A stretch of 54,347 nucleotides of DNA, from NCBI GenBank assembly GCA_043782485.1, contig JAYWAL010000153.1, forward strand, positions 1-54,347. Direction: 5' to 3'. How positions within the stretch are numbered: the first letter of the stretch is position 1; each line of letters starts with the position of its first letter. Below, piece by piece: positions 41,714-48,643 of this stretch. The notes under the pieces were generated by a model, which was given only the letters and a program-made list of their open reading frames with translations, did no database searches and was not told where the DNA came from. A program made the position numbers and the translations under genes. Source of the stretch: JANXUC01 sp043782485 (GTDB lineage: Bacteria > Acidobacteriota > Terriglobia > Terriglobales > Acidobacteriaceae).

Positions 41714-42814
41714 ATGAAATCATCCTTGTTTTCGCGAGCTTTGGTGTCGCGTCGTTCACTCTTGCAGAGCGGTGCCGGTTCCATTGCCGCGGCGGCCTTG
41801 GCTCTCAGCGCTCCGGCTGCATTGCTGGCAAAAGAGAAACTTCCGTCCACGAACACCGCCAACGACGGCGAAATTCTCGGGCAAGTTGATTTCCGCTACC
41901 GCGCCCAACGCCACTGGGGCTTGCTCGACCGCGCTCACTACCCGGTCAAGGACTGCCACGGCATTACCGAAGACCGCCACGGCCGCATCGTGATGCTGAC
42001 CAACGACACGCACAACAACCTGATCGCCTATGAAAAGGGCGGAAAATTCCTGTCCGCCTGGGAGACGCGCTTCCCCACCGCACATGGTCTTGAAATTGAA
42101 GATCACCAGGGCGTGGACTGCTACTGGATCACCGACCACGATGTGCAATGCCTTTCCATCAACACGGCCGACGGGCACGAAATCCTCCGCATTGGACCCG
42201 ATGCCGTAGCGGCAAAATATCCGAACATCAAGAATTACCACCCGACGAACTCAACCTTCGCGCCCGATGGAGATTTCTTCATCAGCGATGGCTATGGCTC
42301 CAGCTTCATTCACCACTTCGATCCCGCCGGGAAATACATCTCCAGTTTCGGCGGCGCGGGCAATACGCCTGCCAACCTCAGCGAACCACACTCGGCTTGG
42401 ATCGACAACCGCTCCGGCAAACCGTCGGTACTGGTTTGTGATCGTGGAAATGAAACGCTGAAGTGGTTTTCGCTATCCGGAGAATTCCAGCGCATGGTGC
42501 CCGTGCCCGGCGCGCGCCCCAGCAACGTCGCGCAATTTCCCGGCGCAGCCAATTCGAAGTTCAAGGATCACATCGCCGTCGCCAGCTTAAACGGCATGAT
42601 TTTGATTCTCGATGGCAAGGACCAAGTGGTCTCCGTCGTGGGCGGCGAACCTGCCGTCTACGCCGACGGCAAGCTCCAGCCGTTGCAGGTTTATAACTAC
42701 ACGTTCAACCATCCCCACGATGTTTACGTGGATTCCACCGGGGCGCTGTATGTGCCGCAGTGGTGGTCAAATCAGACCTATCCAATCAAGCTGGACTTGT
42801 TGACCAAGCCTTAG
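41714..42814 (+). CDS. Tat-exported NHL-type beta-propeller protein
   Basis: A 366-residue protein with a twin-arginine signal (SRRSLLQSGAG, about 12-40, cut near LLA) and a predicted six-bladed beta-propeller of NHL/peptidyl-alpha-hydroxyglycine-lyase type. Repeated blade motifs such as CHGITEDRHGRIVMLTND, STFAPDGDFFISDGYG, EPHSAWIDN and HPHDVYVDSTGALYVPQW recur about every 50 residues. Periplasmic. No catalytic set is clear. It follows the cytochrome-LRR gene by 18 bases and its stop abuts the convergent DUF1080 gene. Together the operon gives a set of exported Planctomycete-type proteins whose joint function is not known. Confidence 0.82.
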   Translation: MKSSLFSRALVSRRSLLQSGAGSIAAAALALSAPAALLAKEKLPSTNTANDGEILGQVDFRYRAQRHWGLLDRAHYPVKDCHGITEDRHGRIVMLTNDTHNNLIAYEKGGKFLSAWETRFPTAHGLEIEDHQGVDCYWITDHDVQCLSINTADGHEILRIGPDAVAAKYPNIKNYHPTNSTFAPDGDFFISDGYGSSFIHHFDPAGKYISSFGGAGNTPANLSEPHSAWIDNRSGKPSVLVCDRGNETLKWFSLSGEFQRMVPVPGARPSNVAQFPGAANSKFKDHIAVASLNGMILILDGKDQVVSVVGGEPAVYADGKLQPLQVYNYTFNHPHDVYVDSTGALYVPQWWSNQTYPIKLDLLTKP

Positions 42815-43777
42815 TTAGCGCGCGCCAACCGCGGGCGTGATCACAATATTCCGAAACGATACGTGGCCATCCTCGCTGCCTTGTAGGTAAATCGGCGCAG
42901 GCACGCCCTCATGACTGTCGAGAGCGCCACCAGTAATACCCGGAATTTCCTGGTTGTCGATGATCGTCTTCCCGTTCAGCGCAACCGTAACCATGCGCCC
43001 CACGAGCGTGATGTCATACGCCTGCCACTCGCCCGGCTGATTCGGCACTTCTGGGGACGGCGCCAGAAAGCCGTAAACGCCTCCAGTGCGCATAGTCGGC
43101 CCCTCCGGTTCTGGATCATCTTCAATCTGCACTTCGTAGCGCCCGCGCAAGTAAACTCCGCTGTTCGACTTGGGCGAGCAGTTGAATTCAACGTGCAGCT
43201 TGAAGTCTTCAAACTTAGCCTTGGTGAGGAGGTCTGGTCCGCGCCCTGCACTGACGAGCACTCCATTTTCAATCTTCCACTGTGCCGTAGCGGCGGGATC
43301 GCCCGATCTCCAAACGCTCATGTCCTTGCCATCAAACAGCACCACCGGTTTTCCCCAATGCGGACTACCTTTTCGCTTGAGCGACGGAGCGGGCGTGCCG
43401 CTCCAGGTCCACTTCGCGCCGTCTGGGCCGGTCGCCTTTCCAGACAAAGTCCTGCCCGCGAGCTTCCCCTCAAACACCATATCAGTCTCTTTGCCACCCT
43501 CTTCTTCCTTTGGCGACGTGAAGGTGATGCCGCTGTCCGTCAGCTCCGCCTTCGGCAACAAGCGCGCGTGGCCCCAGCGGGCCACCATGCGAACTTTGAC
43601 CTGGCCATCGACTTCCGTAATTTCCAGCCAAGTCGGATACTGCTTGTCGGCTGATGTAAGCGTAACGTCCCAACGACCCAGGTAAGGCTTAGCCGAATGC
43701 CCCTTGGCCGCGGCGGAATGCGTAGCGAGAGACGCCAACAGCGCGAGTGCTGTAAATGTGTTGCGAACCAACTTCAT
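42815..43777 (-). CDS. DUF1080 3-keto-glycoside hydrolase/lyase with extra N-terminal domain
   Basis: A 320-residue exported protein. A signal peptide covers 1-24 (SAAA). A beta-rich domain of about 100 residues comes first (GRWDVTLTS... TFTSPKEE... LAGRTLSGKA), then the DUF1080 domain (about 140-318: PVVLFDGKDMSVWR, KFEDFKLHVEFNCSPKSNSGVYLRGRYEVQIED, PNQPGEWQAYDI, LQGSEDGHVSFRNI). DUF1080 proteins cleave 3-keto-glycosides, the second step after oxidation of C3 of a sugar. ATG 43777 follows GGGAG; a longer frame adds seven residues. It is 24 bases behind the Gfo/Idh/MocA gene, a frequent pair. Confidence 0.87.
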   Translation of the reverse strand: MKLVRNTFTALALLASLATHSAAAKGHSAKPYLGRWDVTLTSADKQYPTWLEITEVDGQVKVRMVARWGHARLLPKAELTDSGITFTSPKEEEGGKETDMVFEGKLAGRTLSGKATGPDGAKWTWSGTPAPSLKRKGSPHWGKPVVLFDGKDMSVWRSGDPAATAQWKIENGVLVSAGRGPDLLTKAKFEDFKLHVEFNCSPKSNSGVYLRGRYEVQIEDDPEPEGPTMRTGGVYGFLAPSPEVPNQPGEWQAYDITLVGRMVTVALNGKTIIDNQEIPGITGGALDSHEGVPAPIYLQGSEDGHVSFRNIVITPAVGAR

Positions 43778-43801
43778 TCTCGGTCTCCCTTGGGTCATGG
43801 C

Positions 43802-45154
43802 TTAGGACTGGATCGTTTTGGAGGCGGCATCCCAATGCACAGGCTGCGTACGGAAGTAAGACTCGTTGGCCATATGGCATCCCAGCGCTGCGTTGTGTCC
43901 AAACAAAGCATCCTGGAGCACAGGCTTGCGCGAGCGCACTGCTTCAAAGAAATTCCAAAGATGCGGGCGCAGGTCGTCGTAGTCATTGCCCTTGAAGCTA
44001 ACGCTTTCCGGAATCGGCTCCTGCCCGGGCTTCGCGTCATTGTCTTTATGCCACTGTTCCAAATAAGGAGTCCGCAAGCGGGCGGGAAACGAGCCTGAGT
44101 AGTAGCTGGGGCTGGTATCCACGCCAGGCTGCGGCGTATAGCTCAGGCCGAACTCGCCGAGCTCAATGATGCCCTTCGACCCCATGAAACGCGTGACTTC
44201 AGCCGTTTCAGAACCTAGGCTCAGCCGCATGTAAACCGGCACGTTCGCATACTCGAACAGAACCGCGTGAACGTCCGGCATGTTTCGGCCATCCTTCCAG
44301 CGGTAGATTCCGCCAAAGGCGCTCACACGCTTCGGAACTTCGTTAATGCCAAGAACGCGCTGCATTCCGCTGATCAAATGAACTAGCAAGTCGCCAGCCA
44401 CGCCTGTACCGTATTCCTTCCAGCAGCGCCAGCGCGCGAAGGCCAGCGGATCAAACGCCTTCTTCGGCGCCGTACCCTGCCAAGTATCCCAATCCAGCGT
44501 TTCCGGAGACAGATCAGCCGGGGGCGGATACTCCCAGGCGCCGGTGGGGTCATTGCGCCCCAGAGTCGCCTCAATCAAGTTCAACTCCCCAATGGCACCC
44601 TGCTTGTAGAGTTCGTTGGCCTTAGCGCAGATCACCGAACTGGTGCGCTGGGCTCCGACCTGCACGATTCGATCCGTCTTCGCAGCGGCTGCGACCATCG
44701 CCAAACCATCCGCCGGAGTATGGGAGAACGGCTTTTCGCAGTAAACGTCTTTCCCCGCAGCGAGCGCATCCACTACCACCTGCTTATGCCAATGATCTGG
44801 CACGGCGATGATGATGGCGTCGATGGACTTATCATCTAGCAGCTCTTTGTAGCGGCGCGTAACCGTGATGGGCTTCCCCACAATCTCGCGGGCCAACTCG
44901 TGACGACCATCGTAGAGGTCCGCTGCGGCCACGCACTCAACACCGGGCAACGGTACGGCGGCATTGAGCAGGCTGCTGCCTTCCATCCCTACGCCGACGA
45001 TGCCGAACCGCACTCGGTCGTTGGCTCCCACCGGGCGAGGGGAGGCATACAGCGGCGCTGGATCAAGAAAGATCGCCTTGGCTGCCAGAGTGGCACCGGC
45101 AACCCCAGCACTAGTTTGCAAAAATTCGCGACGCGAAAAGCCATTTCGTTTCAT
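43802..45154 (-). CDS. Gfo/Idh/MocA-family dehydrogenase, Tat-exported
   Basis: A 450-residue oxidoreductase with a twin-arginine signal (SRREFLQTSAG, about 7-38), so it leaves the cytosol with its cofactor folded in. The Rossmann motif is GIVGVGMEG and the catalytic-Lys motif is CEKPFSHTPADG; GAQRTSS and the GGIYRWKDGRNMPDVHAVLFEY stretch belong to the C-terminal domain. Exported members of this family often work with a tightly bound NAD(H) on keto-sugars. It lies between the GH127-type gene (49 bases away) and the DUF1080 gene (24 bases), which suits 3-keto-glycoside turnover. The substrate is inferred. Confidence 0.88.
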   Translation of the reverse strand: MKRNGFSRREFLQTSAGVAGATLAAKAIFLDPAPLYASPRPVGANDRVRFGIVGVGMEGSSLLNAAVPLPGVECVAAADLYDGRHELAREIVGKPITVTRRYKELLDDKSIDAIIIAVPDHWHKQVVVDALAAGKDVYCEKPFSHTPADGLAMVAAAAKTDRIVQVGAQRTSSVICAKANELYKQGAIGELNLIEATLGRNDPTGAWEYPPPADLSPETLDWDTWQGTAPKKAFDPLAFARWRCWKEYGTGVAGDLLVHLISGMQRVLGINEVPKRVSAFGGIYRWKDGRNMPDVHAVLFEYANVPVYMRLSLGSETAEVTRFMGSKGIIELGEFGLSYTPQPGVDTSPSYYSGSFPARLRTPYLEQWHKDNDAKPGQEPIPESVSFKGNDYDDLRPHLWNFFEAVRSRKPVLQDALFGHNAALGCHMANESYFRTQPVHWDAASKTIQS

Positions 45155-45203
45155 ATTAAGAGCTCTCCTTGGACGATCTCTGCTGTTGCGAACTCACTAG
45201 CGA

Positions 45204-47015
45204 CTACAGAGCCTTCAGATACGTCGAGTACGTCTCTTCACCAATGGAAGTGAAAGGTAGCAGCGTAAGCGGTCCGCCAGCGGTTTCCGCCTCCCACTTC
45301 TGCGAAGCCGTTTCCCTGGCCGCGAGCAGTTGCGCCTTCGTTACGTCGGGCTGCCCATCCGTGATGGCGAACAATACCAGCGGACCAGAAAGTAGCGCAA
45401 CCGTCTCCGGATGACGCGCGTTGATCGCTTCTAGTCGCGTTTTCAAAGGCAGCTCCAATTGCACACGGTCACCCGACTTCCACGTGCGCCGGATGGATGC
45501 AAAGTGCCCAGGATTGACGGCGACCTCGGCGTGACGCCCATTGACCTTCACGGAAGCACCCTCGGCCCAAGCAGGAATCCGAAGATGCAAGGCAAACTCG
45601 GCCGCCTTCGATGTCTGCAACTCAAACTCAATCGCACTGTTGAACGGGTAAGCGCTCTTTTGCGTGAGCGTCACATGAGCGCCAGCGTGCATCCACCGCA
45701 CCGTCGACGGCATATACAGGTTAACGTAAACTCCGCGGGCATCTTGGAAATACGAATTGATCCGGTAGTCCGCCACCACCTGCGGCATGGTGCCGGAGCA
45801 ACAAGGCCAGCGGCGGTCGGAATACACTTTCCGCGCTTTGTTATTGAAATCCGCGTAGTAAAACGTGCTTCCGTCCGCGCGCATGGGCTTCGCGCCCAGA
45901 ATTGTGTTGTACATCATGCGCTCCATGCTGTCCCCGTACGACGAATCGCCGGTGACGCGCAGCAAGTAGCGTGTGATCTTGAAATGCGCGTACGACCCGC
46001 AAGGCGTTTCAAAACTGCTATGCGAGTTCGTCAAACTCGCATAGATATCATCCGAATCCGGAGCGCGCAGCGTTTCGTCCGGTCCCCAGCCGCCAGTGGC
46101 AAAACTTTGGTCGCGCAAAAGAGCAAAGCCTGTTTTCGCGGCACGCAGGTGCTTGTCGCTCCCCAGTGTCAGGTACGCCTGCATCGCCGAGCTAAGGGAA
46201 TTGATGTAGCTATAAGCGTGCCGCCCGGCAAAATCACTGCGACCCTCACTGAGCGGACCGTAGTAGCTCTCAGCAAGATAGGCGATGGCCGTCTTCTTAT
46301 AGCGCTCTCCGGCTCCACGCTGGTAGGCCAGGAACATGTTCTCCGAATTGGTGTAAGACTCGTCCGAGTTGTAGGAATCGTCCTTGTCGGGCCGCCAGCT
46401 CTTGCCATTATCGACGGCCCTGCCCGGCATATGCGGCCAAGCTGCGTCCGTGGTCCGCTCCAGAATCTTGAAAGCATCCGGGTCGTGCGCAAACTCGTGC
46501 GCGTCCATCAGCCCGCACAGCAGTTTGTCGTAACAGTAGGCCGGGAACCGATTTTTGTCGTAGTACTGGCCATCAATGGTCTGCGCGTACAGACGATTCA
46601 GCCGGAGCACTTTCTCTCGAATCTCCGGCGTGCGCTTGATCGCATACATGCGCGACAGCGCCGAAACCCACTGCCCAAATGTGGCGCTCGGAGCGTAGGC
46701 TCCATCAATGCCGTAGTTCTTCGTGTCATAGCTGTACCAGCCGCCAAGTTCCGCACCGGGAGCGGGCTTGCCAATCATCTGGCGAAAGGGCTTCAGCAGG
46801 CTGTCTTCGTTCAAGCTCATCAGCAAGGAGAGGTGTTCATCCAGTTGCTTCTCATGCAGAGGACTATGCAGATCCACGTCGCCGTATGCAAATTGACGCA
46901 ACGGCGGAGGAGCGGATTGAGCGACTCCGCGAACTGGCCAAGCAGCCCAGGCCGCAGCTACGCCAGCCAATTCAATGAAACTGCGGCGCGAAGTCTTACC
47001 CGACACTCGTTTCAC
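45204..47015 (-). CDS. GH127/DUF1680-family glycosidase, beta-L-arabinofuranosidase-like
   Basis: A 603-residue Tat-exported protein (SRRSFIELAGVAAAW near the start) of the DUF1680/GH127-GH146 group, which removes beta-L-arabinofuranose using a Zn-bound cysteine nucleophile. Cys405-Cys406 (WPCCSGTMP) match the nucleophile pair of HypBA1 (417/418), and Glu336/Cys339 match its Glu338/Cys340 except for one extra residue between them (E-T-P-C). I start at GTG 47015, five bases after GGAGAG; an ATG at 47057 gives 14 more residues and no ribosome site. It follows rhaT after 165 bases on the same strand. Arabinose with rhamnose suggests rhamnogalacturonan side chains. Confidence 0.82.
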   Translation of the reverse strand: MKRVSGKTSRRSFIELAGVAAAWAAWPVRGVAQSAPPPLRQFAYGDVDLHSPLHEKQLDEHLSLLMSLNEDSLLKPFRQMIGKPAPGAELGGWYSYDTKNYGIDGAYAPSATFGQWVSALSRMYAIKRTPEIREKVLRLNRLYAQTIDGQYYDKNRFPAYCYDKLLCGLMDAHEFAHDPDAFKILERTTDAAWPHMPGRAVDNGKSWRPDKDDSYNSDESYTNSENMFLAYQRGAGERYKKTAIAYLAESYYGPLSEGRSDFAGRHAYSYINSLSSAMQAYLTLGSDKHLRAAKTGFALLRDQSFATGGWGPDETLRAPDSDDIYASLTNSHSSFETPCGSYAHFKITRYLLRVTGDSSYGDSMERMMYNTILGAKPMRADGSTFYYADFNNKARKVYSDRRWPCCSGTMPQVVADYRINSYFQDARGVYVNLYMPSTVRWMHAGAHVTLTQKSAYPFNSAIEFELQTSKAAEFALHLRIPAWAEGASVKVNGRHAEVAVNPGHFASIRRTWKSGDRVQLELPLKTRLEAINARHPETVALLSGPLVLFAITDGQPDVTKAQLLAARETASQKWEAETAGGPLTLLPFTSIGEETYSTYLKAL

Positions 47016-47160
47016 CGACTCTCCAGGGTGGCCGAAGACCAAGTGGCACCCGACCATCTTACCCTGTCGATGGCGTCAACTCGCGAGAAATACGTCCCTG
47101 ATCGGGCTGACCGTATGGTTCACGAAGCGCTTGATCTAGGCCGCAAGGATTTCGGACTGT

Positions 47161-47180
47161 CGTGGACGGAGCGTCCGACG
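47161..47180 (-). repeat. stem-loop directly after the rhaT stop codon
   Basis: CGT-GGACG (47161-47168) pairs with CGTCC-G-ACG (47172-47180) through a three-base loop with one bulge. On the transcribed strand it starts immediately after the rhaT stop. No T-tract follows. It may stabilise the upstream rha mRNA or weaken expression of the GH127 and later genes. Confidence 0.35.
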
Positions 47181-48257
47181 CTATGGCGCAATCGCAAGAT
47201 AATTGCCGTACCCAACAATCACCGTCGAACCCACCAGCAAGACAAGCGATAGCGTCAACAACCGCATGGCATGCGCGCCAGAGCCTTTCCACTCCCGCAA
47301 CCCTATTCCCCACAGCGTGCTGAAGATGATGATACTGGCCATGTGTAACGTCCAGCTTGAAAACCCGTAGCGACCCATCTGCGTTTCTCCCATGGTGTAA
47401 AAGAAGAATTGGAAATACCAGGTGGTGCCGGCCAATGCGCAGAACAAGTAGTTGGAAAGCATGGGAGTCGGCCCATTTGCGGCATCCGGTCTGGCCGGAG
47501 CAAAGTACTGCCCTCCAGTCCGGTTGCGCACGTTGAGGATCAGGCACCACACAAAGTTCGTGGTAAACCCGCCGACGAGCACCACAATCAGGACCGGAAG
47601 CCCTTGCCACAGGGTCGCTGTGCCGTGCCGCAGAGTCAAAGCTTTGATGGGTGACCCCGCAGCTAATCCATAAGCGAAACAAGCGCTCATCACCCCAGAA
47701 AGGGTCGCAACAGCAAGGCCCTTCTTCAAGCTGAATTCCTTAATCGACTCGCGCTGTTGCTCGGGACTGACCGTTCGCTCCTTGGCCAGGCCCGCCAACC
47801 CCGCTACCGCAATCCCCAATAGACAGATGACAATTCCACCCAAAATCACCCGCCCGGAGGAGGTCGCCAGCACCTGGCTCGCAAATGTTCCCGCAAAAAT
47901 CGGTGGCATGAGCGTGCCAAACGCGGCGCACAAGCCCAGTGCCACTGCCATCCCCAGCGACATGCCGAGATAGCGCATGGTGAGGCCGAACGTGAGTCCG
48001 CCAATCCCCCACAGCAGTCCAAAGAAAAACGCCCAGAACACGACCTTCCCAGGTGCCTCCGACAGCACGGCAAATAGATCCTTGGTCAAGAGGCTGGCCA
48101 AAAACCAGGGCGCGATGAGCCAACTGAAGACGCCGCCGACAAGCCAGTACGTTTCCCAGGCCCAGCCCTTCACCCCGCGATAAGGAACGTAGAAACTGGC
48201 CGACGCCAGTCCGCCCAGCCAGTGAAACAGAACCCCGAGTGCGGGATTGGGAACCAT
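47181..48257 (-). CDS. rhaT: L-rhamnose:H+ symporter
   Basis: A 358-residue integral-membrane protein of the RhaT family, which imports L-rhamnose with protons. About ten helices are predicted. NPALGVLFHWLGGLASASFYVPYRGVKGWAWETYWLVGGVFSW at the N-terminus is the typical RhaT opening, and the late segment SWTLHMASIIIFSTLWGIGLREWKG is also family specific. Length matches E. coli RhaT (344). ATG 48257 has GAGG a few bases upstream. It follows rhaM by 47 bases. In the same operon as rhaI, rhaB, the aldolase fusion and rhaM, so the assignment is secure. Confidence 0.93.
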   Translation of the reverse strand: MVPNPALGVLFHWLGGLASASFYVPYRGVKGWAWETYWLVGGVFSWLIAPWFLASLLTKDLFAVLSEAPGKVVFWAFFFGLLWGIGGLTFGLTMRYLGMSLGMAVALGLCAAFGTLMPPIFAGTFASQVLATSSGRVILGGIVICLLGIAVAGLAGLAKERTVSPEQQRESIKEFSLKKGLAVATLSGVMSACFAYGLAAGSPIKALTLRHGTATLWQGLPVLIVVLVGGFTTNFVWCLILNVRNRTGGQYFAPARPDAANGPTPMLSNYLFCALAGTTWYFQFFFYTMGETQMGRYGFSSWTLHMASIIIFSTLWGIGLREWKGSGAHAMRLLTLSLVLLVGSTVIVGYGNYLAIAP

Positions 48258-48304
48258 GAGACCTCGATCGTGACTCTAGATTTGTGGATCGGCGCCGAAA
48301 CAGT

Positions 48305-48622
48305 TCACAAGTGGAACACTTCTTCGAGCGGCTGCATGGCGCGGTCAGGCAAAATGCCAGCCGGCTGTTGAAAGAAATCGGCCATTTCCCTCTGCCAACG
48401 CTCGTTCACCTCACGCGAGGCCATTCCGGCGCGGGCCGCGGCAAAGTCTTCCGTTTCGAGATAGCCCACCAACATGCCATCGTCGCGGAGAAAAAGCGAG
48501 TAGTTGTTCCACCCGGTCACGCGCAGCGCAGTCAACATCTCTGGCCACACTTCCCGATGACGCCGCTTGTATTCGTCCAGCCGGTCGGGTTTCACTTGCA
48601 ACACAAAACAGATTCGCTCCAT
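48305..48622 (-). CDS. rhaM: L-rhamnose mutarotase
   Basis: A 105-residue protein of the RhaM (DUF718) family, which interconverts alpha- and beta-L-rhamnose so that the isomerase gets the form it uses. RRHREVWPEM holds the catalytic His, and YSLFLRDDGMLVGY holds the conserved Tyr residues. Length equals that of E. coli RhaM (104). GGAGAC is six bases before ATG 48622. The upstream aldolase fusion ends 21 bases away. Cytosolic. Confidence 0.92.
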   Translation of the reverse strand: MERICFVLQVKPDRLDEYKRRHREVWPEMLTALRVTGWNNYSLFLRDDGMLVGYLETEDFAAARAGMASREVNERWQREMADFFQQPAGILPDRAMQPLEEVFHL

Positions 48623-48643
48623 CGAGTCTCCGTGTCCCGGTTT

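Noticed and set aside
30533..45154. Biosynthetic gene cluster or defence system
   Set aside because: The oxidoreductases, transporters and unknown-domain proteins all belong to families tied to carbohydrate use. No synthase, nuclease, helicase or toxin-antitoxin pair is present.
45459..47252. 597-codon open frame on the plus strand across the GH127 gene
   Set aside because: It is the complement of a well-supported enzyme gene and also runs into rhaT antisense. Composition is Arg/His/Val rich with no domain, signal peptide or helices.
47059..47682. 207-codon minus-strand frame overlapping the end of rhaT
   Set aside because: It shares most bases with rhaT in another frame and has no family features; the rhaT frame has the expected membrane helices.
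48258..48304. Possible promoter between rhaM and rhaT
   Set aside because: No -10/-35 pair stands out in 47 bases; same-strand spacing fits one transcript.
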